A DNA stretch of 20,931 nt from CAZYIW01 sp964647705 (GCA_964647705.1 CAZYIW010000022.1:1-20931), one strand, 5' to 3'. Counted from the stretch's first letter, positions 1-7,866 are shown. The notes: generated by a model not told the origin, from the letters alone. Translations and numbers: made by a program.

Positions 1-60
1 ATTGCTTTATCATTCAATAATATTACTTTAAATTATATACGAAAGCTTTTTTACAGGCAT

Positions 61-96
61 AAAAAAACCCGCTAAGTAAAAACTTTAGCGGGTTTT
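61..96 (-). terminator. Rho-independent terminator of glnK-amtB
   Basis: A perfect 12-bp inverted repeat lies just past the amtB stop: arms at 64-75 and 85-96 (TTAGCGGGTTTT read on the minus strand) around a 9-nt loop. On the minus strand the GC core is followed by a run of seven T (61-67), the classic intrinsic terminator. The arms are themselves A/T-flanked, so it may also stop transcription from the other side. Positions 1-60 beyond it hold no gene I can support. Confidence 0.9.
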
Positions 97-116
97 GATT
101 TTAGCTGAGATTTAAA

Positions 117-1391
117 TTATAAATCGTAGCCCTTTTCCTCATGTGAAACAATATCCAAACCTTGTTGTTCTTCCTCAGCAGATACACGAAGACCAGTGAT
201 TGCATCAACCACTTTTAAGATAATGAATGTCACCACCAACGTATAGACAAAAGTTGCCACCACACCAGTGATTTGCACACCCACCTGAGAGGCAATTGTC
301 ATACCTTCAGCTAGACCTTGACCACTAAAGAGTCCTAGTTCGCTAGACGCAAATACACCGGCAAGGATTGTACCTAACATACCACCCACACCATGGACTG
401 GGAAAACGTCTAAAGAATCATCAATCTTGAGTTTTTGTTTAATCAAAATTACCGCGTTAAAGCAAATTGCACCTGCAGCAATACCAATGATAAGCGCGCC
501 CGCAGGACCCACAAATCCAGAAGCCGGAGTAATGGTACCCAAGCCCGCAATAATACCAGTGACCGTACCCAGTGCAGTTGGCTTGCCAAATTTTTTCCAT
601 TCGTAGAACATCCAAGTCATGGCTCCTGCTGCTGCTGAGATGTGCGTCACTAACATTGCCATTGCTGCATCACCATTGGCTGCTAGAGCAGAACCACCAT
701 TAAAGCCGAACCAGCCGACCCAAAGCATGCCTGCACCGGTGATAGTCATGGTCATGTTATGTGGTGGCATTGGCTTATTTGGAAAGCCATCTCTTGGTCT
801 TAACACCATCGCTGCAACCAAAGCTGCCACACCTGCGGTGATGTGTACCACTGTACCACCGGCGAAGTCTAATAAGCCCATTTGGCCTAACCAGCCACCA
901 CCCCAAACCCAATGGGTAATAGGCGCGTAAACCAAAATTAACCAAATAGCACTGAAAAGCAACACCGCTGAGAACTTCATGCGTTCGGCAAAGCCACCCA
1001 CGATAAGTGCTGGTGTAATAATGGCAAATGTCATTTGGAATAGAACAAATAAACTCTCAGGAATATCTCCACTGGCGCTGTCTTCCATAACGCCTGCAAG
1101 CATAAATTTAGACAAATCACCAAAATAATCCCCGCCTTCGGTAAAGGCAATAGAATACCCAGCAATCAACCATAAAATAGAGGCAATACCTGCAATGGCA
1201 AAACATTGCATCAGCACCGATAAAACGTTTTTAGTGCGAACCAAGCCACCGTAGAATAGTGCCAAACCTGGCAATGTCATAAATAAAACCAACGCAGTTG
1301 ATGTTAGAATCCAAGAAGTGTTTGCACCATCAATTCCTTCGGCAAACACACCCATTGGCAAAAAAGCCAATAAAGCTAATATTTTTTTCAT
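117..1391 (-). CDS. amtB: Ammonium transporter AmtB
   Basis: This is a 424-aa inner-membrane ammonia/ammonium channel of the Amt/Rh family, which acts as a trimer and is gated by GlnK. A cleavable-looking signal peptide (about residues 1-17, ending VFA) is followed by about 11 hydrophobic helices, matching the family's usual topology. The Amt signature DFAGGTVVHITAG starts at residue 175. The twin pore histidines are H183 (VVHITAG) and H333 (FPVHGVGG). The cytoplasmic tail (from about residue 400, ending EEKGYDL) is the segment GlnK docks onto in relatives. The ATG is preceded by AGGAG at 1398-1402. It follows glnK by 19 bp on the same strand, the standard glnK-amtB pair. Length and motifs look intact, and I see nothing missing. 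Confidence 0.97.
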   Translation of the reverse strand: MKKILALLAFLPMGVFAEGIDGANTSWILTSTALVLFMTLPGLALFYGGLVRTKNVLSVLMQCFAIAGIASILWLIAGYSIAFTEGGDYFGDLSKFMLAGVMEDSASGDIPESLFVLFQMTFAIITPALIVGGFAERMKFSAVLLFSAIWLILVYAPITHWVWGGGWLGQMGLLDFAGGTVVHITAGVAALVAAMVLRPRDGFPNKPMPPHNMTMTITGAGMLWVGWFGFNGGSALAANGDAAMAMLVTHISAAAGAMTWMFYEWKKFGKPTALGTVTGIIAGLGTITPASGFVGPAGALIIGIAAGAICFNAVILIKQKLKIDDSLDVFPVHGVGGMLGTILAGVFASSELGLFSGQGLAEGMTIASQVGVQITGVVATFVYTLVVTFIILKVVDAITGLRVSAEEEQQGLDIVSHEEKGYDL

Positions 1392-1410
1392 GTTTTTCTC
1401 CTAAAAGTAA

Positions 1411-1749
1411 TTACAGTGCGTCTTGATCTGTCTCGCCAGTGCGAATACGCACTACCGTATCTAGATCAGTGACAAAAATTTTGCCATCGCCGACTTTGCC
1501 AGAATTGGCAACATTGGTGATTGCTTCAATCACAGCTTCTAATTTAGATGCTGGGATACCAATCTCCAACTTTACTTTAGGTAGAAAATCAACCTGATAC
1601 TCAGCTCCTCGATAAAGCTCAGTGTGTCCTTTTTGACGACCAAAGCCTTTAACTTCAGTCACAGTAATGCCAGATACGCCTACTTCTGATAAAGCTTCTC
1701 TAACATCGTCTAATTTGTGCGGTCTAAGAATTGCCGTTACAAATTTCAT
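1411..1749 (-). CDS. glnK: Nitrogen regulatory protein PII (GlnK type)
   Basis: This is a 112-aa PII signalling protein, a cytosolic trimer that senses 2-oxoglutarate, ATP/ADP and glutamine state. By position it is the GlnK that blocks the AmtB channel. The chosen start (MKFVTAILRP) gives the exact PII family length and sits 5 nt after a strong GGAGGAG site. An open frame 12 codons longer exists but would put that site inside the gene. The T-loop is complete (KGFGRQKGHTELYRGAEY) with the uridylylation tyrosine at residue 51. The B-loop is VGDGK (86-90), and the C-terminus carries VRIRTGE. Calling it GlnK rather than GlnB rests on the adjacent amtB; the sequence alone does not separate them cleanly. 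Confidence 0.95.
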   Translation of the reverse strand: MKFVTAILRPHKLDDVREALSEVGVSGITVTEVKGFGRQKGHTELYRGAEYQVDFLPKVKLEIGIPASKLEAVIEAITNVANSGKVGDGKIFVTDLDTVVRIRTGETDQDAL

Positions 1750-1754
1750 ACTTA

Positions 1755-1762
1755 TCTCCTCC
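1755..1762 (-). promoter_or_regulatory. Strong Shine-Dalgarno of glnK
   Basis: The minus strand reads GGAGGAGA, 5 nt ahead of the ATG at 1747-1749. It fixes the glnK start. It lies just downstream of a hairpin (1770-1791), so access could depend on how the leader folds. Confidence 0.85.
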
Positions 1763-1769
1763 GATAATA

Positions 1770-1791
1770 CTAGGTTGTTTAACAAACCTAG
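1770..1791 (-). promoter_or_regulatory. Leader hairpin next to the glnK ribosome site
   Basis: An inverted repeat pairs CTAGGTT with AACCTAG, and GTT with AAC inside it, with a single bulged base between the two helices. It lies in the 5' leader of glnK, 7 nt upstream of the Shine-Dalgarno site. It could be an RNA element or an operator; no known motif was recognised. The pairing is seen directly; the function is inference. Confidence 0.5.
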
Positions 1792-1801
1792 ATGATTAAA
1801 A

Positions 1802-1814
1802 ACCCATCATGGGT
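1802..1814 (-). promoter_or_regulatory. Short leader hairpin followed by U-run (possible attenuator)
   Basis: The perfect 13-nt palindrome ACCCATgATGGGT (minus strand, 6+1+6) would fold as a 5-bp stem with a 3-nt loop and is followed directly by five T. That is the layout of a small intrinsic terminator inside the glnK leader. The stem is short, so termination would be weak at best. Confidence 0.35.
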
Positions 1815-1843
1815 AACTTGTAAAGCGACAATGCTTGGTTGAA

Positions 1844-1865
1844 TATTTTGCGTCTTTGCAAAATA
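1844..1865 (-). promoter_or_regulatory. 8-bp inverted repeat at the start of the glnK transcript
   Basis: Perfect arms TATTTTGC (1844-1851) and GCAAAATA (1858-1865) flank a 6-nt spacer. The element begins a few bases downstream of the predicted transcription start. It could be a repressor operator or the first hairpin of the leader. No known regulator consensus was recognised. Confidence 0.45.
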
Positions 1866-1875
1866 ATTCTTATTA

Positions 1876-1903
1876 ATTATAGATTTTTTTTATGAAAAAT
1901 CAA
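1876..1903 (-). promoter_or_regulatory. Sigma70-type promoter of glnK-amtB
   Basis: The minus strand carries TTGATT (1898-1903), a 16-bp spacer and a perfect TATAAT (1876-1881). Transcription would start near 1869, giving a leader of about 120 nt. No sigma54 element (GG-N10-GC) was found by eye between trmD and glnK, although many proteobacterial glnK-amtB pairs use one. Confidence 0.65.
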
Positions 1904-1932
1904 TATTTTATTGTGAATAAAAAAAATATTAA

Positions 1933-2607
1933 TCAATGGTCTAACAAATCAGGGCGTTTAAGTTGCGTCTTCTCAAACGCTTGTTGCTTTCTCCAGGCAT
2001 CAATTTTTGCTTGATTGCCACTGATCAGCACCTCGGGGACGCTTTGACCATCGATAACCTCTGGGCGAGTATAGTGTGGATAATCCAACAGGCCGCGCAG
2101 GAATGAATCTTCTAATGACTCTTGATTACCCAATACACCAGGTACTTGTCTGCTCAACGTGTCTATTAGCACCATAGCTGGCAATTCACCACCACTGAGC
2201 ACATAATCACCAATGGAGATCTCTCTGTCCACATCTTTTTCAATCAAGCGTTCATCTATACCTTCATAGCGCCCACACAAAAGGGTTAACGACTCTACTT
2301 GTTGTAACTCATTGATTAAATTTTGGGTTAATTTTTCACCTTGAGGAGACAAATAGATGACTTGTGTTTGAGGAGATTGTTGTTTAATTTTTTTAATGCA
2401 ATTACGTATCGGCGCAACCTGCATCACCATACCAGGGCCACCGCCATAAGGTTTGTCATCAACATTTTTGTATTTATTTTGGGCAAAGTCTCGCAGTTGC
2501 CATGTATTAATACTAAGCAGTGATTTTTTTATAGCACGAGCAACCACGCCTTCTTCCAAAATTGCTGAAAACATCTGGGGAAAGAGAGTGATGACATCAA
2601 AACGCAT
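1933..2607 (-). CDS. trmD: tRNA (guanine-N1-)-methyltransferase TrmD
   Basis: TrmD methylates G37 next to the anticodon of tRNAs for Leu, Pro and Arg, using SAM, and so prevents +1 frameshifting. This is a SPOUT-fold protein of 224 aa. Visible features are the N-terminal FDVITLFPQMF, the DDKPYGGGPGMV loop (51-62), the SAM-binding knot elements LSPQG (86-90), CGRYEGID (111-118) and SIGDYVLSGGE (131-141), and the catalytic DSF (D167) followed by HYTRPE. It is about 30 residues shorter at the C-terminus than E. coli TrmD, ending soon after the RRPELL-like segment, so the core is complete. It starts 7 nt after the dapE stop with no clear Shine-Dalgarno, which suggests coupled translation. The usual partners rpsP, rimM and rplS are absent. 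Confidence 0.95.
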   Translation of the reverse strand: MRFDVITLFPQMFSAILEEGVVARAIKKSLLSINTWQLRDFAQNKYKNVDDKPYGGGPGMVMQVAPIRNCIKKIKQQSPQTQVIYLSPQGEKLTQNLINELQQVESLTLLCGRYEGIDERLIEKDVDREISIGDYVLSGGELPAMVLIDTLSRQVPGVLGNQESLEDSFLRGLLDYPHYTRPEVIDGQSVPEVLISGNQAKIDAWRKQQAFEKTQLKRPDLLDH

Positions 2608-2614
2608 GATGTGT

Positions 2615-3739
2615 TTATATTAATAGGTTTTTAAGAATTTGATAGTAGATGTCAGTCAAATCATCCAAATCTTTAACGCTCACACATTCATTGACTTGGT
2701 GAATGGTTGCATTAAGTGGCCCCAACTCAACCACTTGCGCATCTAAAATTGGCGCAATAAAACGACCATCTGATGTACCACCGGAAGTTGAAAGCTCTGT
2801 ATCAATGCCTTTAACTTCCTTAATAGCGTGTGCACAAGCACTAACCAATTGACCTTGTTCAGTTAAAAAAGGATAGCCCGAATGTTCCCACTCTATTTGG
2901 TATTTAAATTGATGCCGATCTAGAATCTCAAGCACTCTTTGTTGAAGTTGCTCATGGGTAGATTCGGTTGAATACCTAAAATTAAACAAAATCTCAACAT
3001 TACCTGGAATTACATTGGTAGCGCCAGTGCCGGCATTGATATTAGAGATTTGAAAACTGGTTGCTGGGAAATAATCATTGCCATTGTCCCAAACTTCATT
3101 GCACAAATCATTGATTGCAGGCGCCATTTGATGAATTGGATTATCGGCCAAATGAGGATAGGCAATATGCCCTTGTTTGCCAATAATATTAAGTTTGGCA
3201 TTAAGTGATCCACGTCGACCATTTTTAATAACATCGCCCAGTTTATTAGTTGATGATGGTTCACCCACCAATGCATAATCAACTCTTTGAGATGTGTCTT
3301 TTAAATATTCACAGACCTTAACTGTCCCATCTACTGCAGGACCTTCTTCGTCTGAGGTAATCAAAAAACCAATAGCGCCTTGATGCTCAGGGTAATCGGC
3401 AACAAACTTCTCTGTAGCAACCAGCATTGCTGCTAAAGAGCCTTTCATGTCAGCTGCACCTCGACCAAACAACATGCCGTTTTCAACAGCAGCAGTAAAT
3501 GGGTCTGTGTTCCAACCTTCTCCAACCGGAACCACGTCGGTATGACCGGCAAAAACAAAAGTTGGTGCCTGTTGACCTCGAAGCGCCCAAAAATTTTCCA
3601 CCTCGCCAAATTCAAGGTGTTTGATCTCAAAACCGATGGCCCGTAATCTCTCAGCCATTAATGTTTGGCAACCATTATCTTGAGGTGTGATTGAATTGAT
3701 ATTAATTAGCTGCTTGGCTAATTCTAATGTTTGACTCAT
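2615..3739 (-). CDS. dapE: Succinyl-diaminopimelate desuccinylase DapE
   Basis: This di-zinc M20-family hydrolase converts N-succinyl-LL-diaminopimelate to LL-diaminopimelate and succinate, in the pathway to lysine and peptidoglycan. It has 374 aa, the normal length. Metal and catalytic residues are in place: H66 and D68 in AGHTDVVPVG, the bridging D97 in GRGAADMKG, and the E131-E132 pair in TSDEEGPA, where the first is the general base. The central dimerisation domain (about 180-290) contains the RRGSLNAKL and GNVEILFNFR segments, and the C-terminal metal histidine lies in LGPLNATIHQVNE. Its start is 8 nt after the ccmI stop and upstream of trmD in the same minus-strand run. No strong Shine-Dalgarno is visible; translation may be coupled to ccmI. 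Confidence 0.96.
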   Translation of the reverse strand: MSQTLELAKQLININSITPQDNGCQTLMAERLRAIGFEIKHLEFGEVENFWALRGQQAPTFVFAGHTDVVPVGEGWNTDPFTAAVENGMLFGRGAADMKGSLAAMLVATEKFVADYPEHQGAIGFLITSDEEGPAVDGTVKVCEYLKDTSQRVDYALVGEPSSTNKLGDVIKNGRRGSLNAKLNIIGKQGHIAYPHLADNPIHQMAPAINDLCNEVWDNGNDYFPATSFQISNINAGTGATNVIPGNVEILFNFRYSTESTHEQLQQRVLEILDRHQFKYQIEWEHSGYPFLTEQGQLVSACAHAIKEVKGIDTELSTSGGTSDGRFIAPILDAQVVELGPLNATIHQVNECVSVKDLDDLTDIYYQILKNLLI

Positions 3740-3747
3740 ATCGGTGC

Positions 3748-4917
3748 CTATTCTACCCGCAAATAAACATTTGGGTTTTCTGTAACATTGACAACAGAAC
3801 TCACTACCTCTTGATCGCCTGCTGTTCTCATTGCCGAACCAGAGGCACTAATACGAGCAACAATGACGACCTGTTGTGCATCAGATAGCTTTTGTGTTGG
3901 CATAATAGAGTTCGCATTACTAAGCGTCACACTGCCAGTAAAATCTTTAAGTTTTATCTTTTCTATTGCAATTGGCATTGGTCTACCCTCTGCAGATTTG
4001 GCATAAATCATCACAAAATCTTCGTCCGATCGATTTTTGCGTAATTCATCAGAAATCTCTACACTGACATTGACTCTATATTGAGGGCTTGTAAGCTCTG
4101 ATTGGATGATGGCCAACTCTGCTAAAGCGTTTTCTAATACTATTCGATCTGGGTGGGTCGGGTCAAACAATGACAATGCATGCTCCCAAGCAACTTTTGC
4201 TAGCTCAAGTTCGCCTCCATCAATGGCAATCATGCCGGCCAGATATAGAGCATCTGGCGCATCTGGGTTGATTTTCAGCGCCTGTTGCACCAATTCAGCA
4301 GGTAACCCGAAAAACTGGTTGTCTTGTAAAGTGGCAACAGCTGATGCATATTGCACCAAGAGTGCAACATCATTTGGATCTATTTGATAAGCCTTTTCAT
4401 AGGCATTAACCGACTCCTCAACTTGCCTCAACTCAAACAGCGACAGACCCAACATCCGCCACGCCTCTGCATCATTAGGATTTTCGCCTAAATGTTGTCT
4501 AACCTTATCAACACTCTGCGCTAAACTCAGTGGCTCTTTTTGCTGTTGGGTAATGCTTGCATCATTAATATCAAACGAAGGCTTTAACCACTCGTAAGTC
4601 GATATTGGTAGAACGAACATAAGTAATACTGAAAAAACCAAAATACCAGTTGATTTTTGATTCCCTTGATTTTGGCGACTTGTGTGTTCTAATTCTTGCG
4701 CTAAGGTTTGTGCAATTTCATCTTTAGCTTGGTCAAACGATTCATCATTCATCAATCCTTGAGACAGATCTTGCTCCAACTCTGCCATCTTTTGTCTGGC
4801 CAAGGCAATATTGGAATTTTTACTATCCAAGTCGCTGGATTTAACAGGATGATACAAAAACCAAACCAGCCAAACTGATGATAAAACCAACATTAAGAAA
4901 AATTGCCACTCAAACAT
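3748..4917 (-). CDS. ccmI: Cytochrome c biogenesis protein CcmI (CycH)
   Basis: CcmI is the apocytochrome c chaperone of the System I haem ligation complex. The 389-aa protein has the family layout: a first membrane helix at about 3-22, a cytoplasmic coiled segment with the typical alternation of LARQKMAELEQDL (39-51), a second helix at about 91-108, periplasmic TPR repeats at about 135-270 (AEAWRMLGLSLFELRQ; AYEKAYQIDPND), and a C-terminal beta-rich domain (280-389, RVNVSVEISDEL). Its ATG overlaps the end of ccmF by 8 bp, so the two are surely one operon. The thioredoxin-like ccmG and the CXXC protein ccmH, which normally sit between ccmF and ccmI, are missing here and would have to be elsewhere. 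Confidence 0.93.
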   Translation of the reverse strand: MFEWQFFLMLVLSSVWLVWFLYHPVKSSDLDSKNSNIALARQKMAELEQDLSQGLMNDESFDQAKDEIAQTLAQELEHTSRQNQGNQKSTGILVFSVLLMFVLPISTYEWLKPSFDINDASITQQQKEPLSLAQSVDKVRQHLGENPNDAEAWRMLGLSLFELRQVEESVNAYEKAYQIDPNDVALLVQYASAVATLQDNQFFGLPAELVQQALKINPDAPDALYLAGMIAIDGGELELAKVAWEHALSLFDPTHPDRIVLENALAELAIIQSELTSPQYRVNVSVEISDELRKNRSDEDFVMIYAKSAEGRPMPIAIEKIKLKDFTGSVTLSNANSIMPTQKLSDAQQVVIVARISASGSAMRTAGDQEVVSSVVNVTENPNVYLRVE

Positions 4918-6820
4918 TGCGTCTTAACCTCATTCTATAACGACGATCAAAAGCAGCAAAAACTGCGCCTAATGAAATCAATATACCGCCCAACCAAATT
5001 AACCTAACCAAAGGCTTGTAATAAACCCTCAGACTCCATGCACCCTTGCCCAATGGCTCTCCTAACGCCACATAGATATCACGAGAAATTGACGGATCAA
5101 TAGCAGCTTCAGTCATTGGCATGCCTGTCACATACTGGCGTTTTTCAGGTTTTAAATCGGTCAGTTTTGTGCCCTGATAAGAAACAATTACATGCCCTTT
5201 GTGACCTTGATAATTATTCTCGGCAAAACTTTCTACTCCCTTAAACTCAAATTGGTAGTCCTGAATATTGATACTTTGACCCACATCCATCTTAATGTCT
5301 TTTTCAACACCGTATTGTGTTGTAACAGTAGCGCCAAGTAAAAAGACACCGATTCCGATATGCGCCATTGCCATGCCCAAAAAAGCACCACTGATTTTTG
5401 CTTTTTTACTCATACGCTGAAAAACCAAAAACAAGGTGTGTAGAACAATCCAAATAAATAAGAACGATGCCAGTAATACGTAAATATTTTTACTGAAAAA
5501 CAACGTTATTAAAAACAAAGCAACGATTGCTAACCATACTTTTTTCACGGAACTGAAAAATCGCTCGCTGTTGTCTTTTTTCCAACGTAAAAATGGCCCC
5601 ATAGCCATGACCAAAACTGCAGGAATCATGATAGGGATAAATACCGCATCAAAATAAGGCGCGCCAACGGATATCTTGCCAAGACCGAGCGAGTCTAATA
5701 ACAGTGGATATAATGTACCTAGAAAAACACTCAACATGGCAGTAACCAATAATATATTGTTGATTAATAATCCACTCTCACGAGACAGAATTGAGAAACG
5801 ATTGGTGCTTTGCATCTGTGACGATCGATAAGCATATAACGCTAAAGACCCGCCAACCACAATGACTAGGAATACCAAAATAAACAAACCGCGATCAGGA
5901 TCTGCGGCAAAAGAATGTACTGAGGTCAAAATACCTGAGCGCACTAAAAAAGTGCCTAACAAACTTAGAGAAAAACCAGAGATTGCCAATAACACTGTCC
6001 AGTGTTTAAAAGCACCGCGTTTCTCACTCACACTAAGAGAATGCACTAAAGCTGTAGCCACCAACCACGGCATGAATGAGGCATTTTCAACAGGATCCCA
6101 GAACCACCAACCGCCCCAGCCTAACTCATAATATGCCCACCAAGATCCCAATACAATTCCAAATGTCAAAAATGCCCAGGCAATGAGCGTCCAAGGACGC
6201 GACCATCTAAGCCATGTTGAGTCCAGCTGTCCACGAATTAAAGACGAAAGCACAAAGGCAAAAGGAATTGCCAAACCTACATAACCCATATAAAGCATTG
6301 GTGGATGAATAGCCAAACCAATGTCTTGTAGCAAAGGGTTAAGTTCTCTTCCTTGGGCTGGTGGAATCATTAATCTTTCAAAAGGGTTTGAGGTTAACAA
6401 TAAAAACAACAAAAACCCAATGCTCACCAAGGCCATAACTACCAGGATATTAGCCAACATGTCATCGGGCAGTTTTTTCGCAAAAATTGAAACCGCTGCC
6501 GACCACGCAGACAAAATCAAAGCCCATAATAAAAGCGAACCTTCATGCGCACCCCAAACGGCGGATACTTTAAATATTGTGGGTAGTTCAGTATTAGAAT
6601 TATTGGCCACATACTTAACTGAAAAATCATCAACCAAGAAAGCATTAACCAAAACAGCAAAAGCCACACAAACCCAAAATAACTGCCCCCAAACCAAAGG
6701 TTTGGCAGACATACTCAAGGATAAATTATTTTTGAATAAACCAATTGCAGGTAAGATCGCTTGCAACAGTGCAAACGTTAGAGCGAGAATCAGTGCAAAA
6801 TGTCCAACTTCAACCAACAT
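4910..6820 (-). CDS. ccmF: Haem lyase subunit CcmF
   Basis: CcmF is the integral-membrane core of the System I cytochrome c synthetase, which passes haem from CcmE to apocytochrome. It has 636 aa with about 14-15 hydrophobic helices. The tryptophan-rich WWD domain is at 235-252 (WGGWWFWDPVENASFMPW). Likely haem ligands are the periplasmic histidines H172 (AIHPPMLYMGYVG) and H302 (TSVHSFAADPDRG) and the membrane histidine H260 (ALVHSLSVSEKRG); WGAHEGSLLLW (H92) is also conserved in the family. A periplasmic domain (about 500-610) precedes the last helix. It follows serB by 23 bp, with AGG about 8 nt before the ATG. CcmA-E are not nearby. Confidence 0.97.
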   Translation of the reverse strand: MLVEVGHFALILALTFALLQAILPAIGLFKNNLSLSMSAKPLVWGQLFWVCVAFAVLVNAFLVDDFSVKYVANNSNTELPTIFKVSAVWGAHEGSLLLWALILSAWSAAVSIFAKKLPDDMLANILVVMALVSIGFLLFLLLTSNPFERLMIPPAQGRELNPLLQDIGLAIHPPMLYMGYVGLAIPFAFVLSSLIRGQLDSTWLRWSRPWTLIAWAFLTFGIVLGSWWAYYELGWGGWWFWDPVENASFMPWLVATALVHSLSVSEKRGAFKHWTVLLAISGFSLSLLGTFLVRSGILTSVHSFAADPDRGLFILVFLVIVVGGSLALYAYRSSQMQSTNRFSILSRESGLLINNILLVTAMLSVFLGTLYPLLLDSLGLGKISVGAPYFDAVFIPIMIPAVLVMAMGPFLRWKKDNSERFFSSVKKVWLAIVALFLITLFFSKNIYVLLASFLFIWIVLHTLFLVFQRMSKKAKISGAFLGMAMAHIGIGVFLLGATVTTQYGVEKDIKMDVGQSINIQDYQFEFKGVESFAENNYQGHKGHVIVSYQGTKLTDLKPEKRQYVTGMPMTEAAIDPSISRDIYVALGEPLGKGAWSLRVYYKPLVRLIWLGGILISLGAVFAAFDRRYRMRLRRNV

Positions 6821-6843
6821 AATTAACCTATGTTTATAAGCCT

Positions 6844-7653
6844 TTAGTGCTTATGAATGAATAAATCCATTATTTTATCTAAACCACCGTAGTTGATAAC
6901 AATATCTGCTGTTTCTTGTACCTTTTTCTTGGCATGATAAGCCACCGAGATACCAGCCAATGACATCATCTTTAAGTCATTTGCACCGTCACCAACGACA
7001 ATACTTTGTTCTAGATCAATCCCGTAATCCTTACAAAGCTGTTTCACAAAATCGGCTTTGGCTTGTGCATTTATAATCTTGCCTTCAGATACGCCAGTTA
7101 ACTTGCCTTGTTCGATGCCAAGAACATTTGCCCGCATATGATCCAAACCAATATCCTTGGCCAAACGCTCGGTGAAATAGGTAAAACCTCCAGAAACAAC
7201 GGCACAGGCAACGCCTATTTTCTTTAAAAATTGAACCAATTCTCTACCGCCTGGATTAACCTCTAAGCGCTGTGTATAAACTCGATCTAAAACACTCACA
7301 TCCAAATCTTTAAGCAAGGCCACACGCTCTATTAGAGAGGCGTCAAAATCCAACTCGCCGAGCATCGCTCGCTCAGTTATATTGGCAACTTTGGGTTTAA
7401 GATTTGCAAAATCCGCAATTTCATCAATACATTCAATATTAATTAAGGTGGAGTCCATATCACTCACAAACAACTTAATTTGTGAGGTGTCTATTTGTTC
7501 TGGAAGATAATTAAAATCAACCTTGTGACGACCTCTAAGCATATTTAAATCGGCCGATACCTGATGGCGAATATGCGTATTAAATAGTTTGAAATTTACT
7601 GATATCTGTTCAGCGATTTTGGTGTCTAGATTGTGCTGAATAAGTATATGCAT
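6844..7653 (-). CDS. serB: Phosphoserine phosphatase SerB
   Basis: SerB catalyses the last step of serine synthesis, O-phospho-L-serine to L-serine, in the cytosol. It is a HAD-family enzyme of 269 aa from the ATG chosen here (MHILIQHNLD). A TTG four codons upstream (7665) would also be open. All four HAD motifs are present: DMDST (65-69, with D65 as nucleophile and D67 as acid/base), SGG (154-156), K199, and GDGAND (221-226). The N-terminal 55 residues form a short, poorly conserved regulatory-type region rather than the full double ACT domain of some relatives. It lies between tRNA-Leu (41 nt upstream) and ccmF, and no terminator is seen on either side. Confidence 0.95.
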   Translation of the reverse strand: MHILIQHNLDTKIAEQISVNFKLFNTHIRHQVSADLNMLRGRHKVDFNYLPEQIDTSQIKLFVSDMDSTLINIECIDEIADFANLKPKVANITERAMLGELDFDASLIERVALLKDLDVSVLDRVYTQRLEVNPGGRELVQFLKKIGVACAVVSGGFTYFTERLAKDIGLDHMRANVLGIEQGKLTGVSEGKIINAQAKADFVKQLCKDYGIDLEQSIVVGDGANDLKMMSLAGISVAYHAKKKVQETADIVINYGGLDKIMDLFIHKH

Positions 7654-7694
7654 AGTCAAAGTCAAGCGCCTATTTTAATGCTTAATCTAGAATT

Positions 7695-7779
7695 TGGTGC
7701 GGAAGGAGAGACTCGAACTCTCACGTCTTGCGACACTGGAACCTAAATCCAGCGTGTCTACCAATTCCACCACTCCCGC
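7695..7779 (-). tRNA. tRNA-Leu (anticodon UAG)
   Basis: An 85-nt class II tRNA with encoded CCA at 7695-7697. The acceptor stem GCGGGAG pairs with CTTCCGC (one G-U). The anticodon stem CTGGA/TCCAG holds the loop TTTAGGT with anticodon TAG (7743-7745). The long variable arm (around GTCGCAAGAC) is characteristic of tRNA-Leu, and the T arm is GAGAG-TTCGAGT-CTCTC. It heads the serB-ccmF-ccmI-dapE-trmD run with no visible terminator after it. Confidence 0.97.
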
Positions 7780-7791
7780 AAAGATTTTGAG

Positions 7792-7797
7792 ATTATA
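7792..7797 (-). promoter_or_regulatory. -10 element of the tRNA-Leu promoter
   Basis: A perfect TATAAT on the minus strand lies 12 nt upstream of the mature tRNA 5' end. The -35 region is A/T-rich and matches the consensus poorly. It may drive the whole tRNA-serB-ccm run. Confidence 0.5.
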
Positions 7798-7866
7798 CCT
7801 AAATAGTCTGATGTATTAAATATATCATGTTATAGTGAGTAGTTTACAATTCAATAGGAGTATAGT

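Noticed and set aside
1..60. A gene fragment at the left edge
   Set aside because: Only very short open frames are present, without ribosome site or recognisable protein.
435..930. Plus-strand open frames opposite amtB
   Set aside because: They are antisense to a sound AmtB; their Ala/Pro/Asn-rich make-up simply mirrors hydrophobic codons of the real gene.
1750..1932. Sigma54 promoter or glutamine riboswitch upstream of glnK
   Set aside because: No GG-N10-GC element on the minus strand and no recognisable glnA-type riboswitch core; the sigma70-like elements are much better.
6321..6839. 172-aa plus-strand open frame opposite ccmF
   Set aside because: Lys/Ala/Thr-rich reverse image of the CcmF membrane helices, with no family features and no ribosome site.
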